Assembly (NCBI GenBank): GCA_021292105.1
Contig: CM037870.1
Location: 45,960,576 to 46,024,575 of the forward strand
DNA length: 64,000 nt
Reading direction: 5' to 3'
From: Anadara kagoshimensis
Lineage: Eukaryota > Mollusca > Bivalvia > Arcoida > Arcidae
The notes below the pieces were generated by a model. The model worked only from the letters and a program-made list of their open reading frames with translations. It did no database searches and was not told the DNA's origin. The translations under genes and the position numbers were made by a program. Positions 10,639 through 25,600 of the stretch are shown here, one piece after another; position 1 is the first letter of the stretch, and every line of letters begins with the position of its first letter.

Positions 10639-13600
10639 CTAGAATATGTCAAAATATAACATAAAAAACATGACACTAATATAAAAATTATACAAGTATA
10701 ATTAATGCACATACAGTTACACATATATTCAGTGAGAGAAAAATACAAAAATCAAATATCATATGAGTGACAAACTGCCAGACTGACAGCACACGCTTCA
10801 TTATTCTTAGTGTTGTCAATGGAGAAAAAACCTAGATTACAGTATATGAGAAACAAAACTGTCAGAAGGACAATAATAACACAACTGTGTATCTTAGTAA
10901 TTTCAATCATTTAGACTGCACTTGCAAAAGTTCAGTGGTTTCCTCTGAGCATTTTCAGTCCCTCCATCATCCACCTACTCTAACTGCCTAAAATCCCACT
11001 CTGGGCAGATCCTGGTGTGTGGAAGTTTGTCAGTTCACTTGCCAAAGATTGGTGGTTTTCTCTGGGCATTTGGTTTCCTTCAATATCTGCCTACTTTGAT
11101 TGCCTCAACATAAGTGAATACATGTACTCTTGACCTAGGTGTAAAGCACTATTACTCCACCCAAGACTCTTTAGATTAATTGATAAAAACATTACACAGC
11201 ATGACACGAATTTACTCATGAGAGGACTATTTACCTTTACTACACCCCATACCAGACATCCCAGCAGGACAATAGCATTCTCCTGTTGCATGATTGCATG
11301 CTGCAGAACCACAATTACATTCTAACTGACAATGTAAACCATATCTTCCTTTTGGACAAACTGAATAAAAAAATAGTTGAAAAGTGTAAAATATCAACAT
11401 GATCAAATGGATGTGAAATTTTCCTTTCTGATCCTTGAATATTTAAACATATTCCTACAAAATATTTGATACAGCACACAACACCGTAAAAACATTGATC
11501 TCACAATCTCAAATTTTTCATTAATTATCTCCCTTATTGAAATCTCTTTTGAAAGGGAGGACACAGGGTGAGAGTGGATACAATGTAACATAGCTGATAA
11601 GAATTGTACTTCAAATAACATTATATACCCGTAATTTTCTTGAAAAAAGATACTTGATCAAATCTCATATAATCTATATGTTGAATTGAAAACTATACAA
11701 TTATTCAATTATTATGACAAGATAAAAGTCTCCTACCTTTTTCACATCGATCACCATGGTAACCATTCAAACATTTACATTGTCCTGTTACAGGACTACA
11801 CTTAGCACCATTTAGACAATCACACACTTCACTGCAGTATGTACCATGGGTACCTTCTGGACACACTGAAATAAATCAAAAGTACATCTATTACCATAGT
11901 AACCAGTTAAACATTTATAGATTGTTACAGGCATATTACATATGAAAGAACATAGACTAACTTGGGGAGAACTGGAGAGAATGGCACAAGATAGAGAAAA
12001 GTGGAAAACTCTAGTCCTTGCCCTATGTGCCCCCGGGCATAAAAAGGACTAGGTAGGTAGGTAGGTACAGGCATATGACTCAGGTTAGTATGGATTATCT
12101 ACTGATCCATCAATCCAAGCTGAAATTTAACTCAAGAGTCAAAGTCTGGTTATCAACCTTGACTTTAAAATTGTAAAATTGTTCTAATGGGGTTTGCCCC
12201 TGTACCATGTGATGCCCTCTAACATTTGTGTAAAACACCTATTTCTAATGGATATAAAATTGCACATGATGGTGTTTTCCTGAAAAAAAAAAAAACATTA
12301 TTCTGGAAATTCGTGATGTTGATGTTAAAAGGCATTGATCACCAGGTACAGCAGTGAACTCCATTACACATTTTTTTTTATAAAAAGGCCTGCAATTAGC
12401 TATTTACTAGCATGTTCATAAAGTCTTAATTTCACTGCAACCAAGAACATTTCCACATCAGATCATGATGTCATCCAAACTGAATTCTGCTTACCTATTT
12501 CACAGTTTTGTCCATAATACCCCGAGGTACAACCACAGCATCCTGATACGGGATCACAGGACCCTCCATTCTGACAAGTACATGTGTGTATACAGCCTGG
12601 TCCAAACCTTCCTTGTGGACAAATAGTATCACAAGTACTTCCCATCCACCCTAAACTACAATGGCATGCTCCTGTCACATGATCACATCTACCATTTACT
12701 GTACAGTTACATCTGTTTTGGCAGTCATCACCGTGGAATCCATCTGGACATACTTTTAAAAAGAAAACAGTAACGTATAGTAGCGTATAATTAAATTAGT
12801 CGAAATGGAACAATGTAGAGTCAAAAATTTCCTACGCGTAAGCTTTGTAATCCAGCTAATAAAGTACTTTCTTTTATTGTAGGTAGACTGAAGCTTGACC
12901 TTGTCCTTGGTTTATCAGGTAAGGTTGCCAAGGTTGCGAAAACTATAAAGTTGCTGACATATACAATCAATTGTAACTGTTGGCTTTGATCTAAGGTTTT
13001 ATTTTAATTGAATAAAAATAAATATGTGAAATGCTGTTATGTTAAAGATCAAGGTAGTAAGATAAAAAATTTTGATGGAGATAGAATTCAGGCTCATCAT
13101 TAGGGAGGTTCAATGATGAAATTGAGATTTATGACTTGGAACATAAACATTGCAAAAAGATGAACGAACAAGCCAACAAACAAGCCAATGCAATTTGGAG
13201 GTATATAAGATTATCAGAAGATTTCACTTGGAAGTATCCATCTTAAGTTTGAAAAATCATTGGCTATCCTACATCCTTTTGCTTTTGTATAATTCTGTTA
13301 GTAAATCCCACTTTGGTAGTACATGTATTCTTCTAGTTTGAGAGATGACTGAATATTTGTATGGTGCCATCCTGCATTTGTATAATATTTTGGTGAATCG
13401 GATAAACTTCAAACAATCTATAACTCACCATCCAGACATTTCTCTCCCATAAATCCTGGTGGACATTTACATCTTCCTGTTACTTTACCACAGACACCAC
13501 CATTTTGACAGTCACATATTTGTGAGCAGTTTTCACCATAACGATTGCCAGGACATGCGTGTGAGCACACAGGTCCTATGTAACCATGGCGACATTCACA

Positions 13601-16600
13601 TGTTCCTGTTCTGATATTACATGTAGCATCATTCTCACACTGACATGACTGGTCACAGTTTGGACCATATTCTCCCTCTGTACAACCTAGTTATTAAAAG
13701 CAAAACAAAAACAACTGATGACACATGAAAGAAATACTGGTAATAAATAATGTTTTATCAACAATTTTTTCATAAATTGATGTAAAAAACTATAAGTAAA
13801 ACATTGTCAAATTTACACAGTGAACACTCGATTCAAACTCTGAATATCAAGCAGTCAAATTTTAAATATTTCCAAACCAGATCTAGATGGTGTTATTTCA
13901 GCCATAATTTTAATACATGTATTAAACTAAATACTTCATATTTTGAAATTTTCTTCATTTATAGATATTTTTTATTTTAAAATGATTTCTGTTAAAAAAA
14001 GTTTGTTAAAATCAGTTGGTATATCCAAAGAATAAACAGATAGATCTATTAAATCTAAATCCATATAAGTAAGCTAAAATAACTATATTTAAAAGTAAAA
14101 ACTGTTTATGTCAAAATTAATGATGACAGATAATTAATATCATTATTTTGTAATGAAGGTACAGAACAAACTTTTCATTTTGGATTTGGATTCCAGATAT
14201 TACAAGCTTCTCCCTTACACCATTATCGAAATACAATTTGCATCTCACAATTATAATTCACATTCTTTAGTAAGCAGGTTATATATATGCTGATATACAG
14301 TAAAACCTCGTTATAATGCCACCTCTATTATCCCTATAGCAGTAGAAGTCTCAAAGTCTATTTCTTTTGTTTCACTTTATAAGCCTCGCATGATTTATCA
14401 ACAAACCCCTTTATAATACCATAATCTGACTGAACAAATGGTGACAATGAATCAAGGTTTTACTGTACAGTACAATCAGGCATAGCAAGCACAAAAGAAT
14501 AAAACCTCCCTCATAAATCAAAGACCAGAATAAAACAAAATAACAGATGAGGCATCCAGGTTCCATATATGTGAAACATGTTCCATATATGAAACATCAT
14601 AATCCATCTTGTCATTAGGCACACAATGTGAAACATGTTCCATATATGAAACATCATAATCCATCTTGTCATTAGGCACACAATGTGAGACATGTTCCAT
14701 ATATGAAACATCATAATCCATCCTGTCATTAGGTACACAATGTGAGACATGTTCCATATATGAAACATCATAATCCATCCTGTCATTAGGTACACAATGT
14801 GATACATGTTCCATATATGAAACATCATAATCCATCCTGTCATTAGGTACACAATGTGAGACATGTTCCATATATGAAACATCATAATCCATCCTGTCAT
14901 TAGGTACACAATGCGAGACATGTTCCATATATGAAACATCATAATCCATCCTGTCATTAGGTACACAATGTGATACATGTTTCATATATGAAACACCATA
15001 ATCCATCCTGTCATTAGGTACACAATGTGAGACATGTTCCATATATGAAACATCATAATCCATCCTGTCATTAGGTACACAATGTGAGACATGGTCCATA
15101 TATGAAACATCATAATTCATCCTGTCATGAAGCATACTGGTACAGGTTCCAGATATAACCCCTCAGTATTTACCATCAAATCCTTAGTGCCCTTAACTAC
15201 ACAGGTTGTTGTTTATATTACAGAGGAAAATACAAGTTCAGAAAAATATTGGATACAAAGATCATTACATATGTGGAGCTAAACAGGAGCTGTTTATTCT
15301 TCCGTAGCAAGGGACCTCAAGTTCACATATTTAACTAAATTTTGCCACTTTTCAAAGTTTTTACTTTGTTTTTTTATTGTGATTTGAACATGTACTGGTA
15401 TGTTTGTTTTTGATTTTATGCAACAGTCCTATAGTGCTTACATCATGTGTATTATAATCATTTTCCTGATACATATTTACTAAAAAGAAACTTTCTAGGA
15501 TAGTATGAAGAATTGTAGACAGATTGACAACATCGTTACTTAAACAGACATGAATCAAAGCTAGAATGGTACCATACTACAAAGATTCCAAGTTTTAACA
15601 CAATGTTTACCTGATATCCAAGCAGCTTTTGAGGTAAAAATACAAAATATCAAATGTTAAACTTAATCAGACTGAATCTATCAGACAAAATAACGGCTAA
15701 TGATGTTCATGTTTTTGGACTGGGTACAGATATTTTTTAACACATTTTAACATTTACCTATGCAAGAATAATAGACGGAGCTAGGTTTCCATTCCTGATA
15801 TCCAAAATTGCAATTGACTGCTAATTTCTGAAAAATTCTTTTAAAAAGTAATCTATTTTAGCAAATTAGCAGAATTTTTTCTTAAAAAGGGCTATATTTT
15901 CACAAATTTCAGAAATTTATCTACTTATAATTTTGGAAACCTAGATATAGAAAAACTCAGTTAAACTTAGGGTATGTGACATTCAATTAAAAAACAAGAC
16001 TTGCATGTATAGATCATTTTATTTTGTGTAGAAGTATAAAATCTTTACAATAAGAGAGAGAACATTTTAATATTGCTATAGTAACAGAAATCTACCTGCC
16101 ACAGGCTTTTTGCCATCCTTAAGGTCAATAGATTCAGCTTTGACCCTCTCAGTGTCCTTCAACTTGGCTTTTCCCTTTCTCCCTTTTTTACCCTTCTTTG
16201 GCTTTTGTTTGGCTTGAAGCGATAAAGCAAATAAAATGTTATAAAGCTTATGTTATACTAGCATATACAACCACGAATTAAATCTGAGTGACACACTCTG
16301 GTGTTGTACATAATTAGTGCTATGGGCAAACAACATTGACCTGTCTGTTTGACCTTTTATTAAGAATATTCATATTGGATGATCCAACCAATACAAGGTT
16401 AGCATTATGATTAAAGTTAATACATACACAGGGCATGTGTTACTATGAAGTGAGTATCACTCAAGACGTAGTAGACGAAATGAACGCGGTGTTCCCCACT
16501 CAAAATGAACTGATCTATGTTTAATATTTAAATTAAAGGTCAAGCAGACAGGTCAATGTTGTTTACCTATAAACATAACTGTTTAGTATCAATTAGGTAT

Positions 16601-19600
16601 AATTGATTAGTTTTCAAAATGATGAATTGAAATCAATTGTATTAAAAATCAAGTGTTATGTACATTGTATATTAAAAATCAAGTGTTAGTAGTGTATAAA
16701 TATTGGTGTGGGGTCTAGGTCACATGTGTAAATGCAACTTAAATAATGCTATACACTAATGTGCATTATTCAGTATGTTGTGCATAAGTTTGACATTTAT
16801 ATTAACTACAAAATATATTTTAAAACAGTTTAATTGTTAAATAAGTGAAAAGATCATATTGATGATTGCAAATTATTGTCTCTGAAAAAAATTAACCTCA
16901 TTTTAAATATTATTAGTGTTGATTTCCTAGTTCTTCTAATGTGCTAATCGACACTGTAATCTCTATTTTATAGCAAGTTTTTTAACTTGCATTTTCTATC
17001 AATTTCTAATGATAAAGGTGGCCATTATCATACATTTAGTATTGTTCTTCAACATCATATCTTTAAGAATTTTAAAGAGGCTAAAAAATTATAATTAGTA
17101 CTTGAATTATAAAATATACATTATAAAATATTAAAATTTTAAAATCTAGCATATATATATATATGATAAATGTATAAAGAAGCAAGCATATGTAACCATG
17201 TCAGTAGCATTTCACCCGCCAAAATCAACCATAACAAATTCAATTAACAGTAATGACCAACTATACCTCTTGTACAATGTTTTCCACGATGTCCAGGTTT
17301 ACATTTACATTCGCCAGTCACATGATTACAAACAAAATGGCGACCACAGTCACATGTACCTTGACAGTCTTTACCAAAACTTCCTTCAGGGCATTCTAAA
17401 TACATAAAATTACAATCACTTAATATAAAATGGCCTAGTAAACAAACATACTATCATGAAAAAGCTAAAACAAATATGGATATCCATTCAATTGATCTTC
17501 AATGAGAAAGGGAACTGTAAAATATTCTTAGCTAATGCTGAGAGTTTTGCATTTTGTGGAAAAGATAAGCTGTTAGTATTGTGGCCTACTAGGTTCCATA
17601 GGTGGTAGGGAGCTCAGTTGTTAAAGGCCCCACTGGTATTGGGGAGACCCTGGTTGATTCTCAGTTTGACTACTGCAATTTCCCTTTCCTGTTACATTTG
17701 ATGGCTTGTCAAATCCTTGGAAGTAGCCAATCAACAAGTTGGTCAAAGGGTGAAAACGGGTGGTTTTGATCAAGGTAGTTGAATTAAAAAAAGGAAGGAT
17801 AGAAAGTAGTTGCCCGGGTTCAATAGATAGTTGGGTAGCTCAGTTGGTAGAGTGTCCTGCTAGTATTTAGAACGACCTGAGTTCCAGTCCTGGTTTTGGC
17901 CTCTACAATTTCCCCTTTCCTGTTACCATGGTTACAATATGAATAGAAATTGTGTAGAATTATGTTAACCCATAGAATCTAAAATCTGTAGTATCCAAGA
18001 ACCTGCTCTTCAACATGCAAAGTAATGCGTATCACATCTAGATTCTAAACTGATACTTACTTTGATTACATGAATCTCCTGTATATCCTGCTGGACATGT
18101 ACATGATCCTGTCACATGATCACAAGGTTGACCTTGAGGGCAACTACAGGTTTCCAAGCAATTATCACCATAGTGACCAGGAAGACAATCTTTAACAGAA
18201 ATTGATTTTGATTAAAATATTTATATATGTACTTCTTCAAAATTATTTTATACAAATACAACATTTTATATTGACTAGATTCATATCAAAATGTCAAAAT
18301 GACATAAATACCTCTGTTATAATGTATATACTGAACACTAGTTCCTAGATATCTGAAGAGGTACAATTTTTTCATCTGTGACCTTAATAAATGACTCAAG
18401 GTCACATCTCACTTACTCTTATGCCAAATTCTTTAATGTGAAAAGTACCATACTTAAAAGCAACAAAAGCAACAAAGTCATGGCCTACAGATATTTTCAG
18501 ACATGGGGTCACTAGACCTTCAGTTTTACAGTATAGGGACCTTGCTGTAAGGTCAAGACACTTCTGGGCTAATGTAAATGTCTTAAATCATTGAACTCCT
18601 TCAAGAATGTACACTTGTAATTTGTGATGTTGTAATTAAACCTAACCTTTATGACAATGTTTGCCTCTCCATCCAGGGGCACATCTACAATATCCAGATA
18701 TATGGTCACATGTAGCACCATTCTGACAGTTACACTTCTCTTCACAACCGTCTCCATAGAAACTATCATCACACTCTGAAACAGAAAATATTAGCAATTT
18801 TTAAAATAAAATGTTTTTGGTATGCCCATATTTAATGATGCATTTAAATATGCATCAAGTAGTTTGTAAATATTGCAGTATAATGTTTCAGATACAATCA
18901 TTACAACCAGTAAAGGCATTTGCCAAGGATACCTACCAGTGTGTTGGATAATATGCAATTTACCTATTACCTTAATTATTTGTAGCAATTTGGTAAGCTC
19001 AGTTGGTAGAGAACTTGTCTATAGTGCAGGAGGTCACAGGTTCAATCTGCAGGCCAACCCTGTTTTTTCCTGTTACACATGAAGAGATATTGGTTTGAGA
19101 CTAACAAGATTAAACACTTGGTCACAGCAGTGAATGAGTAGCATTCAAAATGATATAATTTCTGTACAGCTACAGATTGCAATGAAAAACAGCATACCAA
19201 AGAAAACACAGAACTCAAAAGAAAACATTATAAAATGAATGACATCCGATTAAACATCAACAATATAGAAATTCTTGCATGGTTTCTATGGCAACAAATT
19301 GGCATACTGAAAAACTGATAATGTATTGTGCAGAATTTTCCAAGACAATGTTAATTTTTAAACAGTTTTGTTGATCTCCAAACAGTGTGCAGTGGTTTCA
19401 AGCTTGGTAAGTATATTTTTCATAATATTTCAATTCAAATTGCAATGAAAGCAATAAATTGTTTATACATTGTGTATTATAAAGGGCACAATTTACAAAA
19501 TGACTTACATGCCATTTTGACAATAAAGAAAATTGTGAAAAACAGAAGAAATTCAAAATTCACAAGTTGGTTTACATACCATTTTGACATCTGTCACCAG

Positions 19601-22600
19601 TATACCCTGGTTCACAGTGACATTTTCCAGTAAATCTGTCACAGCTAGCACCATTCTCACAGTTACATAAGTTATCACAATTTGGTCCATATCTGTCACC
19701 AGAACAAGCTGAAAAATAAAATTTAAAACATGCAGTAAAGGTTACCTCTAAGGAAACTTGCTTTTAAAGGCTGGTAAAATTTTATTTAAATTACTCTTTA
19801 TTTAAGTTACCATATTTGAATCTGTATATAAGGGCCACCTTCTCACTTTAATAGTTCCCTTGATTGGCCTTTATAAGCCAAAGCTGACAAGGGTACTATT
19901 TGGTCTCCCAAAAGTGACTGGTAGTGAAATAAATGAGAAAATGAACGAAAATGTACATCAGTATGCATCTTTAATGAATACATGTACATATTTTTATTAC
20001 ATGATTGTTTTTTTTATTGCATTTCCTTCTTGTCTGTTAATAGTACCTGTACATTACAATTTGAACTGAATTTCAGTATTTTTCAAATGATGCACCAAAT
20101 TTCAAATGAACACATCATCTCATGTCAATCATCTCATGAGAAATATCAGTCACAAAATTGTTTTTAAATATGTACCTTAATGAAATACTAGAGGTAACAA
20201 AGACTTGCTCAAAATAAAGTATTTCCCTTGACGTACCTAAGGCACATCCCTCTCCTGTCCAGCCATTTGTACAGTTACACCTGCCATCAATGTTGTTACA
20301 GGTTGAGTCATGTAAACAGAAACATCTCCTTAAACAGTGGATACCATAGAAACCAGAAGAACAACCTGTAAAATTATCAAAAATCAAAACAATCAGAAAC
20401 AGCTGAATAATTCATGTAATTTGTATATAATATATATCATCATCATTCATGGAAAATGCCCACCAACAATGAAAATTTAGTAGCTTAATAAATAGTTATC
20501 TAAATATGTGTCTCATGTTTCTATCTTATTACCCATTCATTCACTGATGCACACCTATCACATGCCCTTCACTTAGGCCTCTTTCACAAGCCCATTGATT
20601 CCTATTTCATTTTTTATTCATTTTATTAAGGAATGTTTTGGTTGCTCTCTCTATTGCCAAGTGCATGTTACAAAACTGATATTGATAGGCCATATCCTTT
20701 GTTTTACACTGAAATCATTTAAATGAAATATCAAGTATCTATTTTTTCTTAACTCAGAAAAGTTTTGAAAAATATATCACACAGTAATTATGATACATAA
20801 ATTTATTATGTGATAACCTGTTTTAAAACACAGCTTACAACTCACAAGCACATCTAGTCAATACAAGCTCAAACAACGACTTAAGATAATTGACAACAAT
20901 ACTGACCCTCAGTCATGCTTATGTCCATGTTGGGGAATGATATGAGATAAGCTACATACTGGAGAGTTAAAAACTAGATTACACCTGCACAAATAAGGAC
21001 AGATCATGACAACAACAAGTCCTTTACATTTAATGATCTAGAACCAATCTGGTACAAATTTTCCACAATGCATCTTTTTTTAAGAAAATTTAATTTTTAG
21101 GATTTATTTAATGAACTTATATTTATGTATGAGGACAGAATTCCTTGTCATTAATTTTTTTATATTTAATTGATAAAGTAAAATGAACAATGTCCCTAAC
21201 TATCGGGATACTTTAGATTGTTTTGTATAAGTACAAGTACCTTCTTCGCACGTGGCACCTTTCCATCCTGCAGCACAGATACAGCTCCCTGTTACTGGAT
21301 CACATGTCCCACCATTCAGACATCTACACGTCCCGGTACAGTCATCCCCATATGTCCCTTGGGGACAGGGGTCGGAACAAGTATCACCCCTCCATCCTTC
21401 AGCACAAGAACATTCTCCATTAGTAAAGTCACAAACAGCTCCATTCTGACAATTACAAGTTCCTTTACAGTCAATTCCGTAGAAGCCTTCAGGACAGGCC
21501 TTCTCACAGTAGGTGCTCCTCCATCCAGCGGTGCACACACAGGCCCCACTGATATGATCACACATAGCATTGTTCTGGCATCTACATACTAGAGCACATC
21601 CTGGACCATAGGTTCCATTAAGACATCCTGAAACATTAAAAATCAATTATGCATCTTGATTTCTTATCATTAAACATTTACTTTTGTAATTATTTAATGT
21701 ATTAAACTCTGTTTGAGACCAAATGGAAATTATAGGAGTATTACGATATAATACCATCGTATAAATGCCATTGCTAATGTGACGTCACACATCTCATGCT
21801 TATGCCTATACTCATGACGTCATTGATTGGTTGTTCCTGCGATTGAAAATGCATGTCATACATGACAGTGTTTTGAAGGTTTTTCAGATTCAAAAACCAA
21901 AATAAAATTTTCAAAAAATGTGACGTGTAATAAAACCACTGAACTGTCTAGAAATGGCATTTATAATACTATAACTGCCATTGCTGTGCAAAACAAACTG
22001 AACATAACGTGCATTACACAGGTTATTCAGTTTGCTTCACGTGGCAATGGCAATTATAGCACTATAAATGCCATTTCTAGACAGTTCATTAGTTAATTAA
22101 ATTCTTCACCCCTATATAGGCTAGCTGATATGCATTTTATGTATATTTGACACCATTGAAGGACCATCATTTAAAAGGCTTAATCTAACTGCATGTCACC
22201 ATGAACTATTTGAAACCTTGGTCTTGATTCATATTATCTACAGATTTATTACTGCAACATTTTTTGTTCTTTGAGACAAATTCTAGAGTACAGTAACCCC
22301 AATGCTCTCATCTGTCAACAAAGAAACAGGATTTATCTCCCTTATGCCACATAATGCTATGCATATTTTGTGAGCCACATAACCTCATGAACCTCACAAA
22401 TTGACCAATCAATGAAAGAATTTTCTATCAAAGGTACAGAATATTTATTATACAGGTTTTAGTGACTTACTTTGGTCACATCCGTCTCCTCGCCACCCAG
22501 GTGCACAGTCACATTCTCCTGTTACTGGATCACATTCCGCACTGTTCAAACATTGACATTTGTTCTTACAACCATATCCATATGACCCTGGAGCACAAGC

Positions 22601-25600
22601 TAATCAATAAAAAATATTTCCTTGATTAGGAAAAAAGGGTAAATAACCTAAAAACCAATTCATTTACCCTAATGGTATCATGGGTATATAAACTTACAAC
22701 ATTATAAATAAGAATTAATGATAAATGATAATTTTGAAAAAAAAGTAATACCTAACTCTGGAAAAAGTGTACAGTAACCTTATTATGTCCAACTTGGATT
22801 GACGTATCCCTGGCTATGCCTTTTATGTTCCGACACTGGCCGCCATCACGGTACCAAAGCACATCACAGCAACTAATGATGTGTTAGTGTCAGTGACGTC
22901 AGTTTTCATTCTTGTTGTGTGTAGTTCAAGCATGCTGGCGGAACATTGTGGGCATGGCCGGCAATCCGTAAATTATGTGCCCTTCACAACGAACAACTTG
23001 ACAGCCCTAGCAGTAATTTCAATTTTTTTCAATTCAATGCTGGGAATCACACCCAGTGTACTTTGGTAATAGGCCAAAACAGTTAACCACTATGTCACAA
23101 TAAAAGCCAGTATAACAGAAATTTTCTCATAATTAGGTCACATGTGACACAGCTGACCTAAAAACATTCACTGTAATCTCTTACCTCTATCACAAATCTG
23201 TCCTGTAAAACCAGCAGAACAGTTACATCTTCCATCTACAGGATTACATGTGGCATTGTTCTCACATAAACAACGTAATATACACTGTGAACCGTATTTA
23301 CCAGGTGGACAAACTAAAAATAGAGAAAATAGATAAAAATAAATTATTGTATAGTCACACATGTCCAAGACTTTGTAAATACTGTACATTTTACCTCATA
23401 GTTTATTCAGCATTATTGAACAACATGCAGCTTCAAACATTTTAATTCTTATTTTGAACAGAGATTACATTTAATTAATCAGATTATTCCTAACTATATT
23501 GGGGGGACCTCTGTGGCCGAGAGGTCTAAAGTGCGCCCTTATGATCTCAGTGTCTTTAAATGCCTAGATTTGAATCCCACTTGGGAAAATCCTAGTGCGA
23601 GAGATTTTGTCATTTAGCTTGCTGAAGGTCTGTGGTTTTCTCCACCATCACAGATCTTACCATCTCCATATAAGTAAAAGAGTTGTGACTGGGGCATAAA
23701 ACATATTTAATCCACTCCACTCTGGACTACAATGACTCTACAAGAAAGCAATTTTCATAATGAGGTGCAAACCTATCACCATATTTTAATAATTGGGTCA
23801 CATGTGGCACATCTGACCTACTAATCTTTGCTGTGACCTCCACCAAACTAGCCATCACTACATATATTCTCTGTTAACTGGGTCACATGCAACACATCTG
23901 ACCTACTAACCTCTATTGCAATCTCGACCAAACCAGCCATCACTACAGATACATTCTCTGTTAACTGGGTCATATGTGACACATCTGACCTACTAATCTT
24001 TACTGCAATCTCGACCAAACCAGCCATCACTACGAATATATTCTCCGTTAACTGGGTCACATGTGACACATCTGGCCTACTAACCTTTACTGCAATCGCG
24101 ACCAAACCAGCCATCTCTACAGATACATTCTCCATTAACTGGGTCACATGTGGCACCATTCTGACAGTTACATCTATTTTCACAGTTAATACCATACCAT
24201 CCTTCATGGCAAGCTGTTAATGGGAAAAGTTTTACATGTACAGTAATACAATTACAAAGTGACTGCTTACTTTGTTTTTGAAACCAATAAGAAATACCGG
24301 TATCTTAGAAAGCTCATTAATATCAACTGACAAATATATATTTATTTACTAAGGGATATTTTTCACTGTATTAACTTTCAATGGGATTTGTTGCTATACC
24401 ATGTGATACCTCCTAATGTTTGTGAGGAACAATTATTTTGTATGAAATCATATCAGTCCACATTTCTTTAAGTTTTTTTCTAAATTCAATGGTAAACCAG
24501 GAATTTGCTACATAAAGGTTTTCCACAATGTTTCACACATACGTTAAAGCGTGTTGATCATGTGGTACAGCGGCAAAACCATTGTTTTGCTAGCAAAAAT
24601 AGATAGGTTTAAATGAATATTCTATCTTCAAGTTATATCTGAATGCTTGCATGTATAACAAGCTCATGGTGTTTAAGTTTTCTATAACCAAATTAAACTT
24701 TTGACATTAGATCATTGCTAGGCCATTTCAACAGTTAAATTAAGTTACCTCACAATTGAAAGTTTTCAAATTTTTTTATATAAAAACAGGTCACAGTAAG
24801 AAATAAGTTAACAAATACTGTGTAAGAAGAAACATTAGTGGTAGGGAAACTTTTGCGGTGTTGATCTTCTTAAGTATTTTGCATCAAGAAATGTTCACAG
24901 TTCTGACTGTAGGTAAAGTGTACTAAGCGAACTAAGAAAGTTTCGCTGAGAAGATATTTTTGCAGTTCAAGAGTCACTGTGAAAATTGCAAATGTTTTTT
25001 CCTCGCGAATGGTTCTTCTTATACAGTACTTATGATCTATTAACTTAAACATAAACACAAGAGAAATTTCTATGTGAACATAAACAAGATACATCAATAA
25101 GGAAATAAGTCACATTTATGAAGATAAAACATAATACTAATATAAACACATGCAGCAGTAATAATGATAGGTAACCATGGTTTCGGTGTTCTAAAATTAA
25201 GGTTAGTGATATACTGTATACAATTCAAAATCGGACCAATACATGATCCAGTGTTCAAACTAGGATTTTTCAAAAGGGTTCATTTTCAAAAGATCCTCTA
25301 CAACACCACAACATTAATATTTTTGCCTTCACAATGTTCATGCAACATTAAACATGACCCATTAAGGTCTTAACATTGGAAAAATAAGGGATCAATGGGT
25401 TCATGGCCCCTTCTAAAATGAACACCAAGTGATGTTTTTAAAGTGATATATGCTCATATCAATAAAATGACATTCCTAACAATGCTAATACATGTATATT
25501 GAGAGGTGTGTGCGTCATCTTTGTTCTGTGCTTTGTATAACCAGTGAAAGTCCATCTCTTCAAACCGCTTGTAACTCACTTTTGACACAATGACGACCTC

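Noticed and set aside
14518-15135. 205-codon minus-strand open frame as a gene
   Set aside because: It is the 57-bp minisatellite; the openness follows from a period divisible by three and no in-phase splice sites were seen.
21218-21592. 124-codon plus-strand open frame opposite E22
   Set aside because: Antisense shadow of the GC-richer EGF exon.
23848-24207. 119-codon minus-strand open frame
   Set aside because: It is a shifted frame through E19 and its tandem partial copies, not the cysteine-conserving frame.
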